Part shown: positions 1 through 6,940 of the stretch, piece by piece
Position numbering within the stretch: position 1 is the stretch's first letter
How the letters are laid out: each line of letters starts with the position of its first letter
Origin: JBEBVQ01 sp037190845
GTDB lineage: Bacteria; Bacteroidota; Bacteroidia; Chitinophagales; Chitinophagaceae
DNA length: 64,000 bases
Assembly: GCA_037190845.1 (NCBI GenBank)
Contig: JBBCJI010000006.1
Span: 50,777 to 114,776, forward strand
Reading direction: 5' to 3'
Notes under the pieces: generated by a model
The model's database searches: none
Seen by the model: the letters and a program-made list of their open reading frames with translations, nothing else
What the model was told of the DNA's origin: nothing
Program-made: the position numbers and the translations under genes

Positions 1-1370
1 TGCTGCAAATCTCTGGGGTCATCAAAAACTTTAAAGTCAAACTCATAATCCAGAGCATTCAAATCATAATGAGCCGTCTCCCTTATTTGCAGAACATGAT
101 CAACCCAGGCCAGATACCCATCGGAGCCATTACACCTGAACTGCGATTCAAGTTTCAGTTTATGCACCTTGATACCCAGTTCCTGCGCAAATTTTTCTAT
201 AAGACGAATAGAGCCGTAATCGGCTACAGACACCCGCTGTGCCTCATCAATAAAAAATACAGAACTGACACTTGCGTGCAACAGTTCCTTGATCTGATCA
301 TAAGATTGATTGTCGTACCTGTTTGTTTTCATTAACCGGTGCGCCTCATCAACGATCAGCGTATTAATACTGTTCCTGGGTATCCTTGTAAAAGAACCGG
401 AGCCAAGAAACAAACTATTCAATTCAATCATTTTTTTTGTGCCACGTAGCTTTTCAATAAATACCTCACGGGGAGCTGAGGTTTTTGTAACATACTGCGC
501 CATTTTACCCTTTCTGTTCAGCTCCACCAGAAGATTAATAGCCACTACCGACTTTCCCGTTCCCGGCCCTCCTTCTACAATCAATACGTTCTTGTTTTTC
601 TCGTGAGAATGTAAGGCCAATTGTCGGGCTGTTTCATAGACTACCTTTTGGTCATCGATCATAATAAACTCCTTGTTGCCCTTTATCATACTTTTAAGGC
701 TGTCGGCAAGGCTTTTCGTAGGCCGGATCTTTCCATTATCAATCCGGAACATAATATTCGAATCATCCCCCTGCCGGATGTACTTCCGGATAAACTCCCT
801 CAGCTTCAGCGCATCAGGCTTCAGGAATACAGGCGCCTGTTCCAGGTAATAATCATAAAACTCGTTGGTGATATTATTGTCAGGAGCATAATTATGAAGA
901 TACGCACAGGGATACAGCGCGATAGACGATTCATCCACCGTAGCGTTAAACGACTTCAGCAAAGCCGCATAAGACCATGCCTGATAAGAAGGATGACTTG
1001 TCTCCGACACACCACCCTGGAATCTCGTTCTCACCACCCCATCCTTAGCAGTTATCTCTGCAAACTCCCATTGCTTCAACTCAACGATTACTACATTCTC
1101 CTGTGCTCCGTCTTTGCCGGTAATGATAAAATCCACCCTTTTCGACGTCTGCGGCAAATGATATTCAATCGAGATACCACAATTATCCGGGATATGGGGA
1201 TCCCCGACTACCCGCTCCATATACGCCAGCGACTGTTCAAACGAACGTACTTCATTCCGGGCAACCCGCTTACCTACCCTTTCCTCTATATGATTAGAGA
1301 TAATGCCACCTATATTATTCGTTAGGACATCATTGCAAAAGTCCTCTTTCGTTTTACTGTATACAATCAT
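1..1370 (-). CDS. DUF2075-family helicase-like ATPase, 3' part cut by window edge
   Basis: The minus-strand frame is open from an ATG at 1370 to the left edge, about 456 residues, with no stop inside the window. The N-terminal third (to about residue 220) contains a nuclease-like stretch with FIITGKDG followed by VVIVELKQWEF, which resembles a PD-(D/E)xK core. A P-loop follows at about residue 270 (GGPGTGKSVVA), then LIVDEAHR near residue 335 and a second acidic motif FFIDEAQRV. This order is known from DUF2075 / Schlafen-3-like proteins, which are putative DNA/RNA helicases often found in defence or mobile regions. The start is chosen because no in-frame ATG precedes it and an AT-rich gap follows. 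The function is inferred from motifs only. The C-terminal end cannot be judged. Confidence 0.85.
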   Translation of the reverse strand, partial: MIVYSKTKEDFCNDVLTNNIGGIISNHIEERVGKRVARNEVRSFEQSLAYMERVVGDPHIPDNCGISIEYHLPQTSKRVDFIITGKDGAQENVVIVELKQWEFAEITAKDGVVRTRFQGGVSETSHPSYQAWSYAALLKSFNATVDESSIALYPCAYLHNYAPDNNITNEFYDYYLEQAPVFLKPDALKLREFIRKYIRQGDDSNIMFRIDNGKIRPTKSLADSLKSMIKGNKEFIMIDDQKVVYETARQLALHSHEKNKNVLIVEGGPGTGKSVVAINLLVELNRKGKMAQYVTKTSAPREVFIEKLRGTKKMIELNSLFLGSGSFTRIPRNSINTLIVDEAHRLMKTNRYDNQSYDQIKELLHASVSSVFFIDEAQRVSVADYGSIRLIEKFAQELGIKVHKLKLESQFRCNGSDGYLAWVDHVLQIRETAHYDLNALDYEFDFKVFDDPRDLQ

Positions 1371-1532
1371 CAGCCGTTTTTATGCTGTGCCACTACCGGC
1401 ACACAGTTTTTTTACTACACGGAATAGCGTACACAAATGTATTAATAACAAAAATGATTAAAAACTAATAATCGCTTTCAATAATTATCAATACTACATA
1501 TATTTACCATAATCTACAGCTCCATAGCAACA

Positions 1533-1799
1533 ATGACTGAATTAGAAAAAAGGCTCACCGCAATAGCAACCAATAGCATCGCGCCACAAGACCTCACCAA
1601 AGCATTCGATGACGCCGCCATAGCATTACTTCGGCATACAAAACTCATAGTGGGTGACACTACATTTCTGATAAGAGAGATTGAATACTACTTTTCAGGC
1701 AACCATTATGGGCATCACGACAGTTATGCACACACCAAAACTCTATGGCATGACACCGAAAACAATGATTCGGCTTATCTATTTTGCTGTCGTGGTTAA
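1533..1799 (+). CDS. Small hypothetical protein, possibly an N-terminal gene fragment
   Basis: An 88-residue reading frame with an ATG start after an AT-rich intergenic stretch. The middle contains a segment (VGDTTFLIREIEYYF, then SYAHTK) that recalls the core of uncharacterised Bacteroidota proteins sometimes labelled as 3-methyladenine-glycosylase-like. In those proteins the chain continues well beyond this point, whereas here it ends in an unrelated-looking tail (LFCCRG). It may therefore be the 5' remnant of a longer gene that lost its 3' part. The similarity is from memory and weak. A genuine small protein is the alternative. Confidence 0.4.
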   Translation: MTELEKRLTAIATNSIAPQDLTKAFDDAAIALLRHTKLIVGDTTFLIREIEYYFSGNHYGHHDSYAHTKTLWHDTENNDSAYLFCCRG

Positions 1800-2005
1800 C
1801 CTGATATTGATCGTGATCGTTCTAATTCGCTAAGTTTAAATTATGTTTTACGCTCCAGAAAAGAGTTTCTGTCAGAACCTGACAATGTCGTCCACTATAA
1901 ACACGGTTACTGCGCATATCCGGACATTGTTACAGATCTGACAAGGAATATTTAAATTCGAATTTCAAAAATCAAGTCATTATCGCTACATAAAAATAGA
2001 CAGGA

Positions 2006-2455
2006 ATGAGCATAAAAAAAGTATTAATAATCCTGCTTTTCCCTTTTATCACTGAGATGGTAGTTTCCTGCTGTCCTGACTGTGATGACCCGATTATCGG
2101 ACACTATACCAACAAAACTCTTTGGGTCAGCAACATTGACAACAGCGGAATAAAACCAGAGATAACGAACGGGAACCCGGTTCCTAAAGAAGCGTTTGGG
2201 ATTAGAGTTCGTCTCGGTAGGGAAAAGACAGCATGCTTAACCCCTCGCCGCTCTTTGTTCATTCAGACAGCTTATGCCAGTGAAAATAAGAGGTACCGTA
2301 GTTTAGTAGATACAGCTTGGGAAAATGCACCAAATTACGGTGGCGCTGTGTCGGGCAAAGATAGGATTGATGAAACTTACGGCGGATATATCCGGTATAT
2401 TTCTGACCCCGATGGTCATTTATGGAAGCTTGTATATCCACCACAACAAACCTGA
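2006..2455 (+). CDS. Chimeric ORF: lipoprotein N-terminus joined to a VOC-domain C-terminus
   Basis: 149 residues. The first 25 form a lipoprotein-type signal (hydrophobic stretch then SCCPDC), followed by a region like Bacteroidota lipoproteins (NPVPKEAFGIRVRL). From roughly residue 90 the character changes: YGGYIRYISDPDGHLWKLVY is the C-terminal beta-hairpin of a VOC (glyoxalase/bleomycin-resistance) protein, a cytoplasmic fold that normally follows a complete first half. A VOC half-domain behind a lipoprotein signal makes no functional sense, so this looks like the in-frame join left by a deletion. The next two genes (SRPBCC, VOC) are spaced by only 7 and 5 bp, which suggests that the VOC 3' end was the original first gene of that little operon. 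It is probably non-functional. Confidence 0.6.
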   Translation: MSIKKVLIILLFPFITEMVVSCCPDCDDPIIGHYTNKTLWVSNIDNSGIKPEITNGNPVPKEAFGIRVRLGREKTACLTPRRSLFIQTAYASENKRYRSLVDTAWENAPNYGGAVSGKDRIDETYGGYIRYISDPDGHLWKLVYPPQQT

Positions 2456-2462
2456 AAAATGA

Positions 2463-2840
2463 ATGATGGAGCACAAAACAGGACTAACAAAAGATGCAGG
2501 TTGGCAATTCGGTATCAGGAAAACGGTACCGCTTGGTATAAATGAAGTATGGGAATGCTTGTTTTCAGAGAAAGGAATCATGTTTTGGGCAAAGGGTGCG
2601 GATAAAAATTTTTCAACGTTTAAAGAGTTGTCACATATAAGGACAAAGTGGAAAATTAAAGACTGGGAAAACCAAGCAACCCTGCAAATGAGAGTGATTT
2701 CCAACAAAGACAAAACTACCATTGCCTTTCACATAGACAGGCTACTCAGCGAAAATCAACGGGCAGAAACAAAAAAACATTGGACTGAAGTTTTAGAAAA
2801 CATTACCAAAGAACTAAACAGTAAAATAACAAACCGATAA
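2463..2840 (+). CDS. SRPBCC / AHSA1-like domain protein
   Basis: 125 residues. The opening (DAGWQFGIRKTVPLGINEVW) and the later segment FSEKGIMFWAKG match the first strand and helix of the SRPBCC (START/Bet v1-like) fold as found in AHSA1-type proteins. These are small soluble ligand-binding proteins, and no specific ligand can be read from the sequence. The gene follows the chimeric VOC remnant by 7 bp and precedes a VOC gene by 5 bp, so it is part of a small cytoplasmic operon. Start: 2463 ATG; an alternative ATG follows immediately as codon 2. Confidence 0.75.
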   Translation: MMEHKTGLTKDAGWQFGIRKTVPLGINEVWECLFSEKGIMFWAKGADKNFSTFKELSHIRTKWKIKDWENQATLQMRVISNKDKTTIAFHIDRLLSENQRAETKKHWTEVLENITKELNSKITNR

Positions 2841-2845
2841 GCGAT

Positions 2846-3298
2846 ATGGGAAAAAGCAACTTAATAGAAATGAACAATATGGGTATCGTAGTAGAAAACT
2901 TAGATGCTGCCATTACGTTCTTTTCCGAAATAGGACTGGCACTGGAAAACAGAATGATGGTGGAAGGTGAATGGGCGGGTCAGGTAACGGGGCTGGGCAA
3001 TCAATCCGTAGAGATTGCAATGATGGTGACACCTGACGGACACAGCCGTTTGGAGCTTTCAAGATTTCTTGCACCTGCAACTGTTGCCGACCACCGAACC
3101 GCGCCGGTTAATTCTTTAGGTTATCTGCGGGTTATGTTCCGGGTGGATAATATCGACGAACTGGTATCGCGGCTTACAGCCCAAGGCGCCGGATTAGTTG
3201 GTGAAATAGTGAATTACGAAAACGTATACCGGCTGTGCTACATCCGGGGTGTAGAAGGACTGTTGGTTGGATTGGCAGAACGGCTGAATGAAAAATAA
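2846..3298 (+). CDS. VOC-family (glyoxalase/bleomycin-resistance-like) protein
   Basis: 150 residues with the two beta-alpha-beta-beta-beta halves typical of the vicinal oxygen chelate fold: MNNMGIVVENLDAAITFFSE near the N-terminus, and VMFRVDNIDELVSRLTAQGA beginning the second half around residue 95. The final metal-ligand region reads VYRLCYIRGVEGLLVGLAE, with a glutamate in the usual place. The substrate is not predictable; members include dioxygenases, isomerases and antibiotic-binding proteins. It is complete for its family and separated by 5 bp from the SRPBCC gene. Confidence 0.8.
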   Translation: MGKSNLIEMNNMGIVVENLDAAITFFSEIGLALENRMMVEGEWAGQVTGLGNQSVEIAMMVTPDGHSRLELSRFLAPATVADHRTAPVNSLGYLRVMFRVDNIDELVSRLTAQGAGLVGEIVNYENVYRLCYIRGVEGLLVGLAERLNEK

Positions 3299-3398
3299 GT
3301 AAAGAATTCTTTGGTGAGTGAAAAAAAACATTTCGATAAAAAAGCTGTTGACATGTCAGAAATGCCAACAGAATAATTGCAACAAAATATAAATCACC

Positions 3399-3497
3399 AT
3401 GTCATTTCAAGCATATATCGACAACATCAAAACCAAGACCGGAAAGACACCTGCCGGTTTTAAAAAATTAACGGAGCGGGAGGTTAGCTCCAAATAA
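3399..3497 (+). pseudogene. Truncated DUF4287 gene remnant (N-terminal 32 codons)
   Basis: A short open frame begins MSFQAYIDNIKTKTGKTPAG and stops after 32 codons. This is the conserved opening of DUF4287-containing proteins (commonly about 70-190 residues), but it breaks off after FKKLTERE, where the family continues. The break and the unrelated sequence that follows indicate a deletion remnant. The frame is too short to carry the full domain. Confidence 0.6.
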
Positions 3498-3553
3498 ATT
3501 ATGCAATTCACAATTCATGAATCATAAACGGAAAATTATCGTATATTTACAGG

Positions 3554-4075
3554 ATGATGAATTACAGCATGCGACCGCAGGATATTGTAACCCTGCTGAA
3601 AATAATAGCTATTGATGGTAAGAGCTGGATGAACAAAGACCTGGCGTCTGAATTATATCTTAGCCCTGCCGAGATATCCAATTCTCTTCAGCGAAGTACT
3701 GTTTCCGGGTTACTGAACGCTGATCGCAGGAAAGTACGTGTACAGGCGCTCACTGAATTCCTTATTTACGGCTTGCCTTACATTTTTCCGCAAATACCCG
3801 GGGGAATGGCTAAAGGATTACCTACAGCTCATAGCCACGAATTTTTAAAGGATAAGATAATAAGCAACGATCTGTTTGTCTGGCCGGATGCTGAAAGCAA
3901 CTATAGAGGACTCAGTGTGCAACCGCTCTATCCCGGCGCTGTAAAAGCTGCCAAAAAGGATCCCAAGCTCTACTTGTACCTGTCTTTGATAGATGTATTA
4001 AGAATGGGAAAAGCAAGAGAAAAAAGCATAGCCATTGAAAAACTAAAGCAGGAATTCGATGAGTCATCACATTAA
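3554..4075 (+). CDS. Winged-helix-type protein, partner of the following nucleotidyltransferase
   Basis: 173 residues. The first 60 look like a winged helix-turn-helix (MNKDLASELYLSPAEISNSL followed by a charged turn). The middle (LIYGLPYIFPQIPGG, residues about 75-90) and later LYPGAVKAA are not assignable to a known function. The gene overlaps the downstream nucleotidyltransferase by 17 bp, as in coupled antitoxin-toxin pairs in which the first gene supplies a DNA-binding antitoxin. I infer an antitoxin-like regulator from this arrangement and the helix-turn-helix; there is no direct proof. Confidence 0.65.
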   Translation: MMNYSMRPQDIVTLLKIIAIDGKSWMNKDLASELYLSPAEISNSLQRSTVSGLLNADRRKVRVQALTEFLIYGLPYIFPQIPGGMAKGLPTAHSHEFLKDKIISNDLFVWPDAESNYRGLSVQPLYPGAVKAAKKDPKLYLYLSLIDVLRMGKAREKSIAIEKLKQEFDESSH

Positions 4076-4748
4076 TCTCACCCGGATAAAAGGCGTTGCC
4101 CATGCTTTAAGTGAACTTAAAGATGAAATTGCATTTGTGGGCGGGGCAACGGTGTCGTTATACACGGATCATCCGGAGCAAACCGACACAAGACCTACCG
4201 ATGATATTGATGTTCTTGTTGAAATAGCCACGTATACTGCTTATACCAGGCTGCAGGCGAAACTTGCCGGCCTGGGGTTTGCAATTGATGTGGAAGCTAA
4301 GATAACATGCCGCTATAAGTACCAGGGGTTAACTGTAGATATCATGCCTATAGAGGGAAAGGTTCTTGGCTTTAAAAATCAATGGTATAAAGACGGTTTT
4401 GAAAATCTGCAAACCTATCACACAGATCAGGCTACGGACATCCGGATATTTCCGGTCGCTTATTTCATTGCCAGCAAACTGGACGCTTTTAACGACCGGG
4501 GAAACAGCGACGGCAGAACAAGCAAAGATTTTGAAGACATTATTTTCGTCTTGGATAACAGAAGTTCTATCTGGGAAGACCTTTTATTATACGAGCGCGT
4601 AAAGGAGTATATAAAGAATGAATTTGCGAAGCTGTTATCATTACCTCATATTAATGAATGGATATCAGCGCACTTGGATCCGGCAACTTCAGGCGCCCGT
4701 ACAAACCGGATTATGGAAGGCATGAAAATGATTAATAAGACAGTATAG
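4059..4748 (+). CDS. Nucleotidyltransferase-fold protein, putative toxin of a two-gene module
   Basis: 229 residues. The polymerase-beta-type core is visible: FVGGATVSLYTD (residues about 25-36) followed by RPTDDIDVLVE, giving the GG...D-x-D arrangement, and a third acidic position in LTVDIMPIEGK around residue 90. Later a basic/acidic helix (SKDFEDIIFVLDNR) resembles AbiEii-type nucleotidyltransferases. Such enzymes transfer nucleotides to tRNA or protein when they act as toxins. It overlaps the preceding winged-helix gene. A Rho-independent-like hairpin lies 44 bp after the stop. The toxin role is inferred from context. Confidence 0.75.
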   Translation: MSHHINLTRIKGVAHALSELKDEIAFVGGATVSLYTDHPEQTDTRPTDDIDVLVEIATYTAYTRLQAKLAGLGFAIDVEAKITCRYKYQGLTVDIMPIEGKVLGFKNQWYKDGFENLQTYHTDQATDIRIFPVAYFIASKLDAFNDRGNSDGRTSKDFEDIIFVLDNRSSIWEDLLLYERVKEYIKNEFAKLLSLPHINEWISAHLDPATSGARTNRIMEGMKMINKTV

Positions 4749-4791
4749 TGTCGCATTACGTGAGGTCCTCCGCTGCGTTCTGCCAATAAAA

Positions 4792-4823
4792 AAAGCGGTT
4801 ACCCCTCCCGGAATAACCGCTTT
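4792..4823 (-). terminator. Intrinsic terminator-like hairpin
   Basis: A perfect 10-bp stem (AAAGCGGTTA with TAACCGCTTT) and 12-nt loop. On the minus strand the stem is followed by a run of seven T, the form expected for a terminator of the minus-strand gene ending at 5062. It may also terminate the + strand nucleotidyltransferase operon ending at 4748. Confidence 0.65.
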
Positions 4824-4847
4824 ATGCAATACCACTTCACATACATA

Positions 4848-5055
4848 ACACGTGGTCAACCCACCTCCGGCCTTGGAGCCAATGGCGTAAAAAAATGATG
4901 GAATGGAGCGGCCAAACAAATCCTTGTCCGAAGAACGAAGCGAAGCGGAGTTCAAGTTTGGATTTGTTTAGCGGAATGAAATCATTTTTTAGCCAATTGG
5001 ATCCCAGCCGGTGACTTTTTTGCTTCTTTTTTTGTCCAGAAAAAAAGAAGGTGCA
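4848..5055 (-). repeat. Dispersed repeat R1, copy a
   Basis: This segment (CACGTGGTCAACCCACC at the left, then CCAAACAAATCC ... GGATTTGTTTAGCGG, ending TTTGCTTC and an A-rich stretch) recurs at 28880-29090, 29095-29310, 33040-33255 and 34555-34765. The internal arms CAAACAAATCC and GGATTTGTTT are inverted, so it can fold. It lies directly 3' of the minus-strand gene ending at 5062, in the same orientation relative to the gene as most other copies. Confidence 0.8.
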
Positions 5056-5061
5056 ACACCA

Positions 5062-6240
5062 TTACAACACCGACGTTACTGGCGCGGGTCTCACCGCTGC
5101 CGTCGGAGCCGCAGTAGCACCCGCCACTTCCGGCTTCGGGTGTCCTCCCTTACGATGCCAGACCGCCAGCAGATGACAAGCCTCTGCCAGGCGATGCAAC
5201 TGGTGGCTTATAGCGGCAAGATCACGATCCTCACCCACCGACGCCGGCGTGCAGTCCGTCAGCGAGTAGCTGAACAGCTCGTACAGCTCCTGCTGCCATT
5301 CCGGCAACGCCCGGCTGCGGAACAGTCCATCGAACACCAGCGACGGCTTGCAGAACTCCGCACGGCTCAGGTGGTTCGGGAAGTACGCCCACGCATCCGC
5401 CGTTTCGTGCGGACAGTACAGCGACCGCGGCGGCAGACCTCCCGTACCGGACGACTGTAGCTGCGCCGACACCCACGACGGCGCCGCATGACCCTGCAGC
5501 AGCCACGCGCCGGCCAGCAACCGGCTCAGCGACGTGTAGAGATCAAGGTACAGCCCCGTCTCCGCCACCGGCCACGATGGCGCTGCCGCTACGGCCTGCA
5601 TCCAACTGTTGATACGCGTCCGCACCTCCGGCAGATCATACTGGCGGTAGAACGACAGCACCACCTGCATCGGGTCGGTACGTTCTCCGGCGCTGAGGCT
5701 GACCGGTGAGAAGGGCGCAGTGCTGTCATTGCGTCCCCTACTCCCGTCATTGCGAGGCGCAGCCGAAGCAATCTCATCATTACCCGAACGCCCCTTCGAA
5801 GCACCCCCATCCGCCACCTGCTGCACGATCTTTTGCAGCGCGTGGCCTTTTTCATACAGCACGATCGCATCGCCGTGCAACTGCAGCCGCGGATGACTAC
5901 CCGACTGCAACGCCGACGCCAGCCCTTCGGGCGACAAGGCCATCAGCCGCACATTGCCCAGGCGATTCAATTGCGCCTCCACCGCACGCAACCCCGCACG
6001 GTCGGACAGCAACGGCGCTCCCGACGGCAGTACCACCAGCAGCTCGCACGATAGGCGGAAGTCCGTCGCATGATTATTATCTATCGCAGACAGATTCCGC
6101 CGCAGCGTCGTCGTCGCCAGGCTCCCCAGGTAGAGGATCAGTTGCGGCTGCAGCAGACCCGCCAGCCGGTTTTTGATATGATGCAGGGCATGACGTTCCC
6201 TGCCTGTGAAATGATCGGTTGAACTTTTGAGCTTCTTCAT
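5062..6240 (-). CDS. Degenerate nucleotidyltransferase (MNT)-like protein
   Basis: 392 residues, GC-rich. The N-terminal part contains LILYLGSLATTTLRRNL (about residues 35-52), which sits where MNT proteins have a Gly-Ser motif. It is followed by LSCELLVVLPSG, in the place of the D-x-D strand but with acidic residues largely lost. The C-terminal half (LPEVRTRINSW ... SRAEFCKPSLVFDGLF ... LPEWQQELYELF) is an all-helical region also seen in uncharacterised Bacteroidota proteins. I interpret it as an MNT-fold protein without clear catalytic residues. A dispersed repeat is inserted in frame at about residues 147-172 (RSGNDEIASAAPRND). One of three structured RNA-like elements lies 276 bp upstream in the same orientation. 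Confidence 0.55.
   Translation of the reverse strand: MKKLKSSTDHFTGRERHALHHIKNRLAGLLQPQLILYLGSLATTTLRRNLSAIDNNHATDFRLSCELLVVLPSGAPLLSDRAGLRAVEAQLNRLGNVRLMALSPEGLASALQSGSHPRLQLHGDAIVLYEKGHALQKIVQQVADGGASKGRSGNDEIASAAPRNDGSRGRNDSTAPFSPVSLSAGERTDPMQVVLSFYRQYDLPEVRTRINSWMQAVAAAPSWPVAETGLYLDLYTSLSRLLAGAWLLQGHAAPSWVSAQLQSSGTGGLPPRSLYCPHETADAWAYFPNHLSRAEFCKPSLVFDGLFRSRALPEWQQELYELFSYSLTDCTPASVGEDRDLAAISHQLHRLAEACHLLAVWHRKGGHPKPEVAGATAAPTAAVRPAPVTSVL
5735..5790. repeat. REP-like repeat inside a coding sequence
   Basis: GTCATTGCGAGGCGCAGC with GAAGCAATCTCATCATTAC is a REP-type palindromic unit of the GTCATTGCGAG...GAAGCAATC kind, also seen at 6275-6418. It lies in frame within the gene at 5062-6240 and encodes a Gly/Ser/Arg/Asp-rich linker. 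Confidence 0.65.
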
Positions 6241-6274
6241 TTGTTTTTGTTTTAAGATGTTGGAAAATGTACAG

Positions 6275-6418
6275 CCTTGTCACCCTGAGCGGAGCCGAAG
6301 AGCCGGGCAGAGTGCCCCCCACTCGCGTTGCGAGGAGGCACGACGAAGCAATCTCCATCACGAGGCAATGCAGAAGCAAACGCTACACGGGATTGCTTCG
6401 CTCCGCTCGCAATGACGT
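6275..6418. repeat. REP/BIME-like palindromic repeats
   Basis: Intergenic cluster: TGTCACCCTGAGCGGAGCC at 6278, GAGGAGGCACGACGAAGCAA near 6330, and GGGATTGCTTCGCTCCGCTC with GCAATGACGTG at 6400-6418. The units are inverted relative to one another, as in bacterial interspersed mosaic elements. They separate the RNA-like element from the start of the minus-strand gene at 6240. Confidence 0.7.
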
Positions 6419-6515
6419 GAGCACACGCCATGCGCGAACAAGCTGTAAATAAAAAGGATGAAGAATCTTTGCCGGCCGGTACCGCGGGCAATAAGGTGAG
6501 GTGCGCCTTTTTATG

Positions 6516-6663
6516 GAGATAAAAAGGGCGTGGAACTCAACTTACCGACCAGAGGTACTGGCATACCCAAATCAAGATAAGCGAATCCACGCCCGGGTCG
6601 TGGACTATTCACTTATGATCTCTTGATTTGAAAAATTTGCCAGTTTTCCGGTCGAGATTCTAA
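6516..6663 (-). ncRNA. Structured RNA-like element, copy C
   Basis: Read on the minus strand it opens with GAATCTCG. It then shows nested helices: CGACCGGA (6654-6647) with TCTGGTCG (6553-6546), ACTGGCA (6644-6638) with TGCCAGT (6563-6557), and CAAATCAAG (6630-6622) with CTTGATTTG (6576-6568), followed by ATAAG/CTTAT. The apical hairpin is TCCACG-ACCCGGG-CGTGGA (6604-6586). The tail TCCACGCCC (6534-6526) followed by five T repeats the 5' arm of that hairpin and is perfectly complementary to GGGCGTGGA. The same layout with different bases occurs at 22473 and 52918. I do not recognise a known family. A TACTTTG box lies about 65 nt upstream. Confidence 0.7.
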
Positions 6664-6900
6664 GTAATGGCCATTTATGCTTTGTGACGCGCATCATGCG
6701 ACACAACTCGTTGTATCTGAGTACAAAGTAACGAAAAGTTCCGTTTATAAAAAAGCGCGGAAGGAATTTTTACTGAAATATTCTTTTACGAAACGCAATC
6801 ACAATCTCCACAGGTACAGGCATTCATACATCAATCTTCTGGATTTAATTATTACTATAGAATAAAGTTGGAAAAATTATTATTAAATTTACCAATCGAA

Positions 6901-6935
6901 GAACGATAAGCCCCATTTTTTAGGGCTTATCGTTC
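6901..6935. promoter_or_regulatory. Perfect 13-bp inverted repeat, likely AbiEi operator
   Basis: GAACGATAAGCCC (6901-6913) and its exact reverse complement (6923-6935) are separated by 9 nt and end 5 bp before the abiEi start. AbiEi-family antitoxins are known to repress their own promoters by binding inverted repeats. The position suggests this is the operator for the entire downstream operon. A clean Bacteroidota promoter (TTG / TAnnTTTG) was not found; TAAATTTA at 6884 is a one-mismatch candidate. Confidence 0.65.
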
Positions 6936-6940
6936 CATAA

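Noticed and set aside
621..1325. 234-residue plus-strand frame
   Set aside because: Antisense to the DUF2075 gene, whose minus-strand frame has Walker motifs and is open to the window edge.
6677..6865. 62-residue plus-strand frame upstream of abiEi
   Set aside because: It overlaps the leader of RNA-like element C, has no domain-like features, and is AT-rich and intergenic in character.
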